Source: Paenibacillus alginolyticus DSM 5050 = NBRC 15375
Lineage (GTDB): Bacteria; Bacillota; Bacilli; Paenibacillales; NBRC-103111
Length of the DNA: 64,000 nt
Assembly (NCBI RefSeq): GCF_000422905.1
Contig: NZ_AUGY01000036.1
Span: 1-64,000 of the forward strand
Reading direction: 5' to 3'
In this document: in pieces, positions 53,583-62,535 of the stretch
Layout: every line of letters begins with the position of its first letter
Position numbering within the stretch: position 1 is the stretch's first letter
Notes under the pieces: generated by a model
Told to the model about the DNA's origin: nothing
The model's database searches: none
Seen by the model: only the letters and a program-made list of their open reading frames with translations
Translations under genes and position numbers: made by a program

Positions 53583-55871
53583 GTCCCGATACTGGCCGGG
53601 GGTTAAGCCTTCTTGCTTGCGGAACGAACGGATGAAGTTCTGGGAATTGTTATAGCGCAGCTTGGACGAGATATCTTTGATTGGCATATCGGTTTCGGAC
53701 AGCCATTTCTTAGCCATATTGAACCGGTAGGTCGATAAGTAGTCACTGAAGGAACAGTTCGTTTCTTTGCGGAAAATACTGCTCAAATAATTCGCGTTAT
53801 AATGCAGCCGGGAGGCGCATTCTTCAAGCGTAAGGTCTGTATCGTAATAGTGCTGCACAAGATCAATAATCTTCTCGGAAATGTTGTGGTACTGGGCATC
53901 CTGCCGATCGCGATAAATGCGAATCAGCGGGTGTATGACCTCAGTCCAGAACCAGTCCTCGATTTCGGCTGTCATATGCAAATTGAGGAGCTCCTCGAAA
54001 AGGGACCCTTTGTTCGGATGAATCTGATTCAAGCCGATTCCGGATTCCTGCATCACCATGAGCAGGTTATTGAGCAGCCGTGCCAACGGAATTTGATATT
54101 CCTGCGGTGTCAGCGGAGCTGCGAATACCGCTTGCAGCAGCTGCTTCAGAAGCTCTTTGGACTTATCCTTTTCGGCTAGCTTGATTGCATCAATCAATTC
54201 ATTCTCGAGGGGTTTCGGATAGTTTAAATTCAAGTAATGCTTCCCTGAGTTAATATTTTCATATTGAATGATGATGCCCTCACCCAGCTTGATGCGATGC
54301 TTCAAAGCCTCCAGACCTTCCCGATAGGCAATCGCCATCTGTGAGAAAGCATGAATCGGGAGGCTCATCCCGATGCTTACGTGGAGATTCAGGAAGCTAT
54401 AGATATGCTGCTGCATCTGCTCGGTTAATGCATATACGGTATTGCGAAAGACTGCTTCTTCGTTATCGGCACTTCCGATCAAAGTGACCACGGTCTGGTC
54501 AATAATGATAGGTACGAGACGCTGCTGCGAAGGAATCAGTTCCTCGAGTATATTATGCACAGCGAAGAGCAGCAGCTCTATATCCCGTTTTTCGTAACGC
54601 GTATTGTCGATAGAATCGATCTGCATCGTGATCACAGACATCGTTTTCCACTCTTCAATGTGCTTGTTATAGCCGAATTGCGCCAATTTCTCCAGCAGCT
54701 CGCTCTGTTTGATATGCCCTTGGAAAGCCTTGATTAAGAAAAACGTTCGTACCTGGCCGATATGCTGGTGGACTTCTCTTTCCAGTTGGGACTTCGATTG
54801 GAACAAGGTATGGACATGCTCGCTGATCATTTGGAACTCGTTGGCCTTTCGCCTCTGATTCACGGTCACAAGCCCCCCGATTTGGTTCAAAAGAAGCTGT
54901 ATCGGCGAATACATTTTACGCGAACCCAGCCAAGCTAAGATCATGGAGAGGAGCAGCATCAGGACGCATACATAGATCGTATAGGTTCCGATTTTACTTG
55001 ATTCCTTCGTCAAGCTGTCGATAGAAGTTAAGGATAAATAGGTCCAGTTGTTGAGGTTTGAACGCAGAAAGCTGACGGAATAAGACTTCTCGTTAATATT
55101 CGCTGAGAACTGGCCCATTGGTGCCTCTAACTGCTTCAAATCTGTAAGCCCTGCTTCGGTAATGGATTTGCCGATGAGGCTTGCATCCGGATGCATGAGA
55201 ATCCGATTCTGTTCATCCATAATCAAGATGTCATCCAGATGCTCGGTATCACTTTGGATCAAATCCTGCAGACTGCAGGCAGGAATGTTAGCCAGAGCCA
55301 AGCCATATTTCTCCAGACCGGTAGTGGGCAGCTTTTTAACCAGAGAAATACTGAACTCACAGGTAACGCTTCGCGCGTTTTCTTCGGTGAAAAACCACTT
55401 GGAGGGATTAAGCGTCCAAACGCTGTTCTCCTGTGTGTTCATCAGGGTCATAAGCTTATCGTAATAAGGGTAGCTGTCATAACGGTACAAGCCCGAATTT
55501 TTAATCATCCAGTTTTCCCTGGCATTGATCAAGATGACATCTTCCAGCTTGGTATCAAAAGATTGCATATATCGAATTTCGCTGCGCAGGTCATCATACA
55601 TCATGAAATCGTTTACAGTTAGGGGCATATCCATCGCCTTTTTGAGCACGGTAGAGTTGATGACCTGATTTAGTGTATGGTTGACAGTCGTTAATTTCTG
55701 CTCTACATTGGAGTTGATTTGGGTGATTAACTGCATTTTACCTTCGTTGACATTCTTTTGAATTTCACTCGACGAGGTGACGAAGGCGAAAGCGCCGATG
55801 AAGATAACCGGCAGCGTGCTGAGCAGAAACCCGAATATGGTCATTTTGCTAAGAAAACTTAAAGAGCGCAT
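53565..55871 (-). CDS. Membrane-bound Cache-AraC transcriptional regulator
   Basis: A 768-residue one-component regulator. The N-terminal membrane helix (about residues 10-30) is followed by an extracellular dCache-like sensor (about 30-285) and a second helix (about 290-312, IYVCVLMLLLSMILAWLGSR). A long cytoplasmic linker follows, and two AraC HTHs make up the last 100 residues (LEECASRLHYNANYLSSIF and LRYNNSQNFIRSFRKQEGL). Paenibacilli use such proteins, akin to YesN fused to its own sensor, for extracellular oligosaccharides. It is divergent from the solute-binding-protein operon, and ATAATCAT repeats upstream of both binding-protein genes are its likely sites. ATG 55871 is preferred to a TTG at 55883. 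Confidence 0.9.
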   Translation of the reverse strand: MRSLSFLSKMTIFGFLLSTLPVIFIGAFAFVTSSSEIQKNVNEGKMQLITQINSNVEQKLTTVNHTLNQVINSTVLKKAMDMPLTVNDFMMYDDLRSEIRYMQSFDTKLEDVILINARENWMIKNSGLYRYDSYPYYDKLMTLMNTQENSVWTLNPSKWFFTEENARSVTCEFSISLVKKLPTTGLEKYGLALANIPACSLQDLIQSDTEHLDDILIMDEQNRILMHPDASLIGKSITEAGLTDLKQLEAPMGQFSANINEKSYSVSFLRSNLNNWTYLSLTSIDSLTKESSKIGTYTIYVCVLMLLLSMILAWLGSRKMYSPIQLLLNQIGGLVTVNQRRKANEFQMISEHVHTLFQSKSQLEREVHQHIGQVRTFFLIKAFQGHIKQSELLEKLAQFGYNKHIEEWKTMSVITMQIDSIDNTRYEKRDIELLLFAVHNILEELIPSQQRLVPIIIDQTVVTLIGSADNEEAVFRNTVYALTEQMQQHIYSFLNLHVSIGMSLPIHAFSQMAIAYREGLEALKHRIKLGEGIIIQYENINSGKHYLNLNYPKPLENELIDAIKLAEKDKSKELLKQLLQAVFAAPLTPQEYQIPLARLLNNLLMVMQESGIGLNQIHPNKGSLFEELLNLHMTAEIEDWFWTEVIHPLIRIYRDRQDAQYHNISEKIIDLVQHYYDTDLTLEECASRLHYNANYLSSIFRKETNCSFSDYLSTYRFNMAKKWLSETDMPIKDISSKLRYNNSQNFIRSFRKQEGLTPGQYRDKKKEG

Positions 55872-55948
55872 CGCATCCAACACCTATCTATCTTGAGGAT
55901 GATCATTCAGCTATCTATGTATTGTAGTCAAGACAGGCGTTAAGAGCA

Positions 55949-55997
55949 ATAATCATCTGAGTGACGGATAATCATTTTCTCTGATTTTGACTATAAA
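55949..55997 (+). promoter_or_regulatory. Direct-repeat operator and promoter of the first solute-binding-protein gene
   Basis: ATAATCAT occurs at 55949-55956 and 55968-55975, exactly 19 bases apart and in the same orientation. The second copy covers the place of the -35 for a -10-like TATAAA at 55992-55997. That is a typical arrangement for AraC-family activation. Confidence 0.7.
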
Positions 55998-56025
55998 ACA
56001 CTGCTGCTATAAGGAGGAAGCTCTC

Positions 56026-57549
56026 ATGAGAACAAGTTTAAATGGCAAGGGTTTTAAGCTTTTTGGTCTCCTTTTGATAGGGCTGGTGATGGTTGCTTTG
56101 ATCAGTGCTTGTCAGAAAATCAGTTCGAAAAAGACAGAGGATATGAACGGCAATCGTCCCGTTATATCGATCATGGCACCGCTGCATTTTCCGCATCCTC
56201 CCATCCCTGAATTGGTTCAGGAAATCGAGAATCGCACACAAACTAAGCTGGATTTGAACTGGGTTCCGGACGGAATTTATACCGATAAAATGAACACCGC
56301 GCTAACCACAAGCTCATTGAAAAAAGCAACCTATGTGAAATATACAGACTACATGCTGATGAAAAACTCGATCCGTTCCGGTGCATTTTGGGATATCGGA
56401 CCTTACTTGGCAGCTTACCCGAATCTGAAACAGCTGAACAAGGAGATTTTGGGACAGGCAGCTGTCGATGGTAAAATCTATGGCTTGTACACCGAGCGGC
56501 CTTCCTCTCGGCAGGGCATTATTATTCGTGAGGATTGGCTGAACAATCTGAAGCTGGCTAAGCCGACGAATCTGGATGAGCTGTATCAGGTATTGAAAGC
56601 TTTCACGTTCGGTGATCCTGATCTGAATGGGAAGGCAGATACCATCGGTCTGACGGACCGGAATGATTTGGTTTTTGGTGCGTTCAAAACGATCAGCTCT
56701 TACTTCGGTACTCCGAATAACTGGGGTACTGATGGCGCTGGAAAGCTTGTGCCTGAGTTCGAAACCCAGGCCTACGTGGACACGATGAACTATATGAAGA
56801 AACTGTATGACGAGAAGCTGATCAATGCGGATTTCGCAGTCACCAGTAAGGAAGTTCAGCGCGATAAACTCATTCGCGGCATTGCGGGCGTCTATATTGG
56901 CAGCATGCAGGATGTGCAGCGGCTTTCGGATGAAGCTCAGCTCATGAACCCGAAGGCGAAGCTCACGCTCGTGAACCATATCGAAGGCCCAATGGGTTTT
57001 AAAATTTGGTCGATTCCCAATTATAGTGCGCTCTACCTGTTCTCGAAAAAAGCGATTCGTACCGAAGCGGAATTGAAGCAGGTCCTTCAATTTTTTGATC
57101 GTTCGATGGATAAAGATGTCGCCAACTTGATGAAGTACGGGCTGGAGGGACGTCATTACACAGCCAAAGGAGATCAAGTTCAACTCTCGGAAGAGACCTC
57201 GAAGCTCCGTGTGAATGAGGTGAATGCGCTGTATGCACTCATGATTGCTGATTTGAACAATCCGAAGGTCATGCGCGTTTCGGAGAGCGAGTCCTTGTCG
57301 CAGCTCGCGGACCAACTGAGCCTGGACAACGAGAAAAACGTCGTCAAAGACCCGACTGTTGGTCTGGAGTCGAAGACCTACGACGAGCGAGGCGTCGAAT
57401 TGTACAAAATTGTATCTGACGCTACGTACAATTACATCTTGGGGAAACTGGATAAAGCCGCATTCCAGCAAGAGATTGAACGCTGGAAGCGAAATGGCGG
57501 CAGCCAGATGATAAGAGAGTACAATGAGGCTTATAGTAAGCGAGGTTGA
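56026..57549 (+). CDS. ABC transporter solute-binding lipoprotein (LplA/YtcQ-like), paralogue 1
   Basis: A 507-residue extracytoplasmic binding protein. From ATG 56026 (AGGAGG upstream) the leader has a lipobox LISAC near residue 25. The mature part contains PVISIMAPLHFPHPPIPELV, KIYGLYTERPSSRQGIIIRED and GDPDLNGKADTIGLTDRND near 200, which looks like a calcium-binding loop. The length of about 500 residues is typical of YtcQ/LplA proteins that bind oligosaccharides. It is 333 bases upstream of a close paralogue that precedes the permeases, with a strong terminator between. Confidence 0.92.
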   Translation: MRTSLNGKGFKLFGLLLIGLVMVALISACQKISSKKTEDMNGNRPVISIMAPLHFPHPPIPELVQEIENRTQTKLDLNWVPDGIYTDKMNTALTTSSLKKATYVKYTDYMLMKNSIRSGAFWDIGPYLAAYPNLKQLNKEILGQAAVDGKIYGLYTERPSSRQGIIIREDWLNNLKLAKPTNLDELYQVLKAFTFGDPDLNGKADTIGLTDRNDLVFGAFKTISSYFGTPNNWGTDGAGKLVPEFETQAYVDTMNYMKKLYDEKLINADFAVTSKEVQRDKLIRGIAGVYIGSMQDVQRLSDEAQLMNPKAKLTLVNHIEGPMGFKIWSIPNYSALYLFSKKAIRTEAELKQVLQFFDRSMDKDVANLMKYGLEGRHYTAKGDQVQLSEETSKLRVNEVNALYALMIADLNNPKVMRVSESESLSQLADQLSLDNEKNVVKDPTVGLESKTYDERGVELYKIVSDATYNYILGKLDKAAFQQEIERWKRNGGSQMIREYNEAYSKRG

Positions 57550-57557
57550 GATAAGGA

Positions 57558-57587
57558 AACCGCTGGCGCTGGTGCGCGGCGGTTTTT
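57558..57587 (+). terminator. Terminator between the two binding-protein genes
   Basis: AACCGCTGGCGC pairs with GCGCGGCGGTT across TGGT, then TTTTTTTG. Confidence 0.85.
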
Positions 57588-57881
57588 TTGCGTTTTGGTG
57601 AGTTGGTGGAGGAGCTGAGCAGCTACGGGGGAGGCCCGTCTAGGCTGGAACGATGATTTTCATCGTTAAAGTTGCTTGTGAGCGCGCGCGAGTGAGTGTA
57701 GCGATGAAAAACATCGCTACAGTGGCGGGAAGAGTGGATAATCATCTCCCCGACCGATAATCATCATCTCACATTCTTGCTGTGTAGGGCCTAAATGAGT
57801 AAATGATTATTTCGGTACCTCCCTGCGGCCGTGTAGTGTGAAACTTGTAGCACACAACAATTTCGCGGAGGTCTAACCAAT
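57588..57881. other. Intergenic region with two hairpins and repeated operator motifs
   Basis: About 295 bases without a gene. It holds a perfect 8-bp hairpin AACGATGA/TCATCGTT (57649-57667) and a perfect 10-bp hairpin TGTAGCGATG/CATCGCTACA with an A5 loop (57697-57721). The direct-repeat operator (57738-57764), an inverted copy of the same motif (ATGATTAT, 57803-57810) and the leader of the second binding-protein gene follow. Confidence 0.6.
57738..57764 (+). promoter_or_regulatory. Direct-repeat operator upstream of the second solute-binding-protein gene
   Basis: ATAATCAT at 57738-57745 and 57757-57764 is again spaced exactly 19 bases, with flanks GGATAATCATC and CGATAATCATC. This is the same architecture as upstream of the first paralogue, so both genes are probably controlled by the adjacent Cache-AraC regulator. 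The downstream -10 is weak. Confidence 0.7.
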
Positions 57882-59411
57882 ATGAAGAGAAAATTAGTCT
57901 CGATTCCACTTAGCGTTCTGCTCGTTTCCAGCTTTGCGTTGGCAGCTTGTTCAGACGGGGGGAAGTCAACTCCTGCAGCTACGACTGGTGTGGTGGAGTC
58001 GCCTAAAGCAACAGCAGACAACAAACCGACGGCGATCACGATTATGGCACCGCTGAACACAGCGCAAACGCCGCCCGATACGATTATTAAAGAACTCGAA
58101 AAGTTAACGAACACGAAGTTAACGTATCAATTTTTCCCGGCGGATACGTATGAGGAGAAGCTAAATACGACGTTCGCTACAGGCGCACTGCCGCAAGTCA
58201 CTTACCTGAAGAATCAGGCGACATTTATTCAGATGAAATCAGCCATTCGTGACGGGCAATTCTGGGAAATTGGTCCTTTGCTAAAGGACTTCCCGAACCT
58301 GAGTAAATTGAAATCCACGACCAATGATAATACGAAAGTGGATGGCAAGCTTTACACGCTATATCGCGGTGTAGATATTGCCCGTCAAGGCCTCATCTAT
58401 CGGAAAGATTGGGCGGATAAGCTGGGGCTCAAGCCACCTGCAACAACCGAAGATTTGTATGCCATGATGAAGGCGTTCACTGAAAATGATCCTGACGGTA
58501 ACGGCAAAAAGGATACCATCGGCTTAACGGATCGTAACGATCTCATCTATGGATCATTCAAAACCGTTGCCACTTGGTTCGGTGTACCGAACAATTGGGG
58601 CATTAAAGACGGGAAGCTGCAGCCTGAGTTCATGTTCCCCGAATATATAGCCACCATGGATTACTACAAGAAGCTGCGTGATGGTGGACTTATTAACAAG
58701 GACTTCGCGGCTACAAGTAAAACGGATCAGCAAAAGCTGTTCACGAATGGTACTGCTGGTATGTACATCGGTGCCATGACGGATGTTTCGTCTCTTAATA
58801 AAGATTTAATCAAAAACGTGCCTACAGCAGTAGTAGATGTGCACAGTATGGTCGCTGGGCCAAGCGGTAAATTTGCAGCATGGGCTCTTCCTGGCTATGC
58901 GAACGTCGTTCTGTTCCCGAAATCCGCTACGAAAACAGAAGCTGAGCTAAAGAAGGTCTTGGCATTCTTTGACAAAATGATGACGCCTGAAGTTGCCAAC
59001 CTTGCAAACTGGGGCATTAAAGATGTTAACTACAGCGTAATCGACAACAAGGCGAAGAAACTGGATGAGGAGAAATGGACACGTGAAGTCAAGCCTTTCA
59101 CGGACGCGGCTATTGGTGATGAAGATACTTCCGGCAGATACTTGGGTATTCCTACGATTCCAGCTCAAGGTAAGGCAGATGAACTCAAGATTGCCAATCT
59201 GAATTTTGCTGTGCAGGATCCGGTAGCTGCTCTGGATTCGAAAACGAGCCAGGAGAAGGGAACTCAACTTCAAGATGTGATTAAAGATGCAACGAACAAA
59301 TACATCTACGGCACGATTGATAAGGCTGGTTTTGATAAGGCTATTGAGGATTGGAAGAGTCGTGGAGGCAGTAGAATTATCGAGGAATACAACGCAGTTT
59401 ATAAAAAATAA
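57882..59411 (+). CDS. ABC transporter solute-binding lipoprotein (LplA/YtcQ-like), paralogue 2
   Basis: A 509-residue binding lipoprotein with lipobox ALAAC near residue 23. It aligns with paralogue 1 along its length (TAITIMAPLNTAQTPPD, GNGKKDTIGLTDRNDLIYGS and the C-terminal GGSRIIEEYNAVYK). DPDGNGKKD is an intact EF-hand-like calcium loop. It is directly followed by an intercistronic hairpin and the two permease genes, so it is the proper partner of that transporter; paralogue 1 may share the same permeases with a different substrate. GGAGG precedes the ATG. Confidence 0.93.
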   Translation: MKRKLVSIPLSVLLVSSFALAACSDGGKSTPAATTGVVESPKATADNKPTAITIMAPLNTAQTPPDTIIKELEKLTNTKLTYQFFPADTYEEKLNTTFATGALPQVTYLKNQATFIQMKSAIRDGQFWEIGPLLKDFPNLSKLKSTTNDNTKVDGKLYTLYRGVDIARQGLIYRKDWADKLGLKPPATTEDLYAMMKAFTENDPDGNGKKDTIGLTDRNDLIYGSFKTVATWFGVPNNWGIKDGKLQPEFMFPEYIATMDYYKKLRDGGLINKDFAATSKTDQQKLFTNGTAGMYIGAMTDVSSLNKDLIKNVPTAVVDVHSMVAGPSGKFAAWALPGYANVVLFPKSATKTEAELKKVLAFFDKMMTPEVANLANWGIKDVNYSVIDNKAKKLDEEKWTREVKPFTDAAIGDEDTSGRYLGIPTIPAQGKADELKIANLNFAVQDPVAALDSKTSQEKGTQLQDVIKDATNKYIYGTIDKAGFDKAIEDWKSRGGSRIIEEYNAVYKK

Positions 59412-59446
59412 TGAGATAGTCGCGAGTCATGCAGGTTGAAGTTGGG

Positions 59447-59477
59447 GAAGACTGCTGTGTCATCAGTAGCAGTCTTC
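59447..59477 (+). other. Intercistronic stem-loop between binding-protein and permease genes
   Basis: A perfect 10-bp stem GAAGACTGCT (59447-59456) with AGCAGTCTTC (59468-59477), 35 bases after the binding-protein stop and without a U-run. Such structures often stabilise the upstream mRNA and allow more binding protein than permease to be made. A smaller hairpin, AGTTTTGC/GCAAAACT, lies between the two permease genes (60480-60499). Confidence 0.55.
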
Positions 59478-59515
59478 TCGAAATGAATGAATCGCCCGGA
59501 AAGGAAGAATGTTGT

Positions 59516-60466
59516 ATGCAGGAAGTGAATGTGGCACAACGTGTGGTGGCTAGGAAACAAAGCAGTGAGCTGGGTAGACGACTTTGGAAAAACAAATGGA
59601 TCTACGTCATGCTGCTGCCGGGAGTCTTATACTTTCTCGTTTTCAAATATATTCCCATGTACGGATTGATCATTTCATTTCAGAATTATAAACCGTTTAA
59701 GGGGATTAGCGGGAGTGAATGGGTTGGTTTAGAGCATTTTCGACGTTTGTTTACAGAGCCGGATTTCTTGATTATTTTAAGCAATACGTTAATTTTATTT
59801 GTTATGAATCTCTTGTTTTATTTCCCGATTCCAATTCTTCTGGCGCTCATGCTGAATGAAGTCAAAGGGGATCTTTTCAAAAAAGTATTCCAAACGATCG
59901 TCTATCTGCCACACTTTATGTCCTGGGTTATTATCGTCTCGATCAGTTTCGTTATGCTGACGATGGACGGCGGAATTATCAACGATATTATTGAGTTTTT
60001 CGGATTTGAAAAAATTAATTTCTTATTAGCACCGGAATGGTTTAGACCGATCTATATTCTTCAAGTCATTTGGAGAGAAGCGGGTTGGGGTACGATTATC
60101 TATCTGGCAGCGATTGCTTCTATCGATCCTGGGTTGTATGAGGCTGCGCGTATGGATGGTGCAGGACGGATTAGACAAATGTGGCATATTACTTTGCCCG
60201 CTATTCGAAGTGTCATCATTGTTTTGTTAATTTTGAAAATTGGTGCGGTTCTCGAACTCGGTTTTGAACATGTCTACTTGCTTCTCAACTCCATGAACCG
60301 AAATGTTGCGGAGATCATTGATACTTATGTATATACAGCAGGGTTAAAACAAGGGCAGTTCAGTTACAGTGCTGCTATCGGATTGTTCAAATCGTTTATT
60401 GGACTTGTGCTGGTTATGTTAGTTAACCGAATTGCCAAGAAGATGGGCGAAGAGGGCGTTTATTAG
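59516..60466 (+). CDS. ABC sugar transporter permease (LplB/YteP-like)
   Basis: A 316-residue inner-membrane permease with six helices. The N-terminal cytoplasmic arm RLWKNKWIYVMLLPGVLYFL leads into helix 1. The EAA-type loop reads YEAARMDGAGRIRQMWHITLPAI, the ATPase-contact loop. ATG 59516 follows GGAAAGGAAG; the earlier in-frame GTG/ATG starts would add unconserved residues over the stem-loop. It pairs with the downstream LplC-like permease. A dedicated ATPase gene is absent, as usual for these systems, which share a common MsmX-type ATPase. Confidence 0.94.
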   Translation: MQEVNVAQRVVARKQSSELGRRLWKNKWIYVMLLPGVLYFLVFKYIPMYGLIISFQNYKPFKGISGSEWVGLEHFRRLFTEPDFLIILSNTLILFVMNLLFYFPIPILLALMLNEVKGDLFKKVFQTIVYLPHFMSWVIIVSISFVMLTMDGGIINDIIEFFGFEKINFLLAPEWFRPIYILQVIWREAGWGTIIYLAAIASIDPGLYEAARMDGAGRIRQMWHITLPAIRSVIIVLLILKIGAVLELGFEHVYLLLNSMNRNVAEIIDTYVYTAGLKQGQFSYSAAIGLFKSFIGLVLVMLVNRIAKKMGEEGVY

Positions 60467-60516
60467 TGCTTACGAAGTAAGTTTTGCTAACGCAAAACTC
60501 TGAGGAGGTTTACACC

Positions 60517-61392
60517 ATGGTAGAAGATACTACGCTAGGCGGCAGAATGTTTGGCATTATCAATTATTTGTTGCTAACGATCATTGGTCTTATTACGCTT
60601 ATTCCCTTTGTACACGTTGTAGCGGGGTCGTTCACGACCAGCGCGGAAATGGCAGCCAAGAAATTTGTCATCATCCCGACGGACTGGAGCATAGAGGCCT
60701 ATCGATTCATTTTCTCAACGAATACAATTTTTAAAGCCATGGGCGTTTCGATTGGTACTACGCTTGCGGGAACGATCATCAGTATGTTTATCACAGCGTT
60801 GATGGCCTACGGTTTGTCCCGTAAAGACGTGGATGGAAGAAAAGTCATTATGTTTCTTGTTGTGTTTACGATGTTGTTTCACGGCGGATTGGTTCCGACC
60901 TTCCTGGTTGTGAAAGAACTGGGTATGATCGACAGCTATGCGTCGTTGATCCTTCCTTCTGCGATTAGTGCCTTTAATTTAATTATTTTGAAAAATTTCT
61001 TTCAAAACATCCCAGAGGGACTCGAAGAGTCTGCCAAGATCGATGGCTGCAGTGACTTTGGTATCTTGTTCCGAATTGTGCTGCCTCTATCGATGCCGGC
61101 TATCGCAACAATCTCGTTATTTTACGCCGTGACGTACTGGAACACTTACCTCAGCGCGATTCTTTACTTGAATGAGAGTGCGAAGTGGCCGATTCAAGTC
61201 CTCCTCAGACAAATTGTCGTGCTTGCGAGCGGGATGGATGTCAGCGCGGATTTGGATAGTGTCACACCGCCTCCTGCACAATCGATTAAGATGGCTGTTA
61301 TCGTCGTTGCAACTTTACCGATCTTGTGTGTATATCCGTTCTTGCAAAAGCACTTTGCTAAAGGGGCTATGATCGGCTCCATTAAGGGATAA
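60517..61392 (+). CDS. ABC sugar transporter permease (LplC/YtcP-like)
   Basis: A 291-residue permease, second of the pair. GGRMFGIINYLLLTIIGLITL begins the first helix, and the EAA-type loop reads LEESAKIDGCSDFGILFRIVLPLSMPAI. The C-terminus ends PFLQKHFAKGAMIGSIKG, as in LplC/YtcP proteins. GAGGAGG lies nine bases before ATG 60517. Together with the upstream permease and a shared ATPase it should import an oligosaccharide delivered by the lipoproteins. Confidence 0.94.
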   Translation: MVEDTTLGGRMFGIINYLLLTIIGLITLIPFVHVVAGSFTTSAEMAAKKFVIIPTDWSIEAYRFIFSTNTIFKAMGVSIGTTLAGTIISMFITALMAYGLSRKDVDGRKVIMFLVVFTMLFHGGLVPTFLVVKELGMIDSYASLILPSAISAFNLIILKNFFQNIPEGLEESAKIDGCSDFGILFRIVLPLSMPAIATISLFYAVTYWNTYLSAILYLNESAKWPIQVLLRQIVVLASGMDVSADLDSVTPPPAQSIKMAVIVVATLPILCVYPFLQKHFAKGAMIGSIKG

Positions 61393-61407
61393 GGAAGGGA
61401 TTTCAAC

Positions 61408-62535
61408 ATGCAGAAACAGTCACACATCGATGAAATGGGTCAGCTTCTCGCGGATATGGATGTTTTGTTTGATGGCTTTCTAACTTGGCTTGGCGGGCAG
61501 CATGATCCGGAAAGCGGCGGGTTTTATTATGCTGCGAGCTCAAGGAAGATGTCGACGGGTGGGCCTGACATCGAATCGACGGCTCAGGCGTTGAACATTC
61601 TGGAGCGTAACGGTTTACTCAGCAGCCTATCAGAGGAGATGAAGCGAGGCTTGATTCGCTTTTTTCAGAAGAAGCAGGATGCTGCTTCGGGATATTTCTA
61701 TGATGCGGATCCTCTCATGCGCGAGGATGAGGTGATGGTGGCTCGGGCGATCAGCTACAGCCGGAACGCGCTTAGAAAGCTTGGTGGGCTGCTGCTTTAT
61801 CCACTGCCTTACGAGGCGCAGCGAGCACCTGCATATATGAGCTCGCCCGAAGCTTATCTAGCGTGGCTGCAGTCTGTTGATCTTAGTAACAGCTGGCGCG
61901 GCTGTGATCGTCTGTCTACTTCTAGCGTCTACGTCGAGCAAGTCGAGCCTGCTAGCCGCAGGGATGCGTTCGCACAGACGGCATTCGGTTTCTTCGGGGA
62001 CAAGCAGGATCCTCAATCGGGACTATGGGGAGAAGGTTCTTATTATGTCAGGATATCGGGTACCTTCAAGCTGCACATCTTCTATGATCATTTTGATGTA
62101 CCGCTGCCGAGGGAGGAACATATTTATCAAAGCATCCTCTATGCTTTACGACATGAAGAAGCGGCGGATATGTGCTATATCCGCAATCCGATTCATTTAT
62201 TATCTTACATGAAGCTGCCTATCCCGGCAGAGGAACTGTGTGAAATCATTCGGATTACTCTTGCCAATATGAAACGGCTGCTTCGCTCAGATGGCGGATT
62301 TTCCCGCGAGCTTACTCATTCTCCATCAGCACCCAATGTAGCGCAGATCAAGCAAGGAGAGTATTATCCTGGCATGCCGAAGGCCGTTCACATCGGTGGC
62401 GGAGAGATCGAAGGCGACATGAACGCAGGGACACAAGCCTTGTTAATCCGCTCGGTTTGTTATCAATTGGCGGGTAGGGAAGCACCGAAGCTTGGGAGCC
62501 AAGAGGCGTTCCATAGGTGGGCAGGATGTTCCTAG
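61408..62535 (+). CDS. Predicted alpha/alpha-toroid protein in the pectin-type cluster
   Basis: A 375-residue cytoplasmic protein. Repeated motifs of the QDAASGYFYD/QDPQSGLWG kind, with FAQTAFGFF and AGTQALLIRSVCYQL helices, resemble (alpha/alpha)6 or terpenoid-cyclase-like toroids. The resemblance includes enzymes acting on unsaturated uronides, but no catalytic motif is certain. It follows the permease gene by 15 bases and overlaps the broken MFS gene downstream by ten. Position suggests action on the imported saccharide. Function is unproven. Confidence 0.65.
   Translation: MQKQSHIDEMGQLLADMDVLFDGFLTWLGGQHDPESGGFYYAASSRKMSTGGPDIESTAQALNILERNGLLSSLSEEMKRGLIRFFQKKQDAASGYFYDADPLMREDEVMVARAISYSRNALRKLGGLLLYPLPYEAQRAPAYMSSPEAYLAWLQSVDLSNSWRGCDRLSTSSVYVEQVEPASRRDAFAQTAFGFFGDKQDPQSGLWGEGSYYVRISGTFKLHIFYDHFDVPLPREEHIYQSILYALRHEEAADMCYIRNPIHLLSYMKLPIPAEELCEIIRITLANMKRLLRSDGGFSRELTHSPSAPNVAQIKQGEYYPGMPKAVHIGGGEIEGDMNAGTQALLIRSVCYQLAGREAPKLGSQEAFHRWAGCS

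Noticed and set aside
56314..57471. Long antisense frame of 385 residues opposite the first binding-protein gene
   Set aside because: Shadow frame created by codon bias of the real lipoprotein gene. It has no ribosome-binding site and no recognisable domain.
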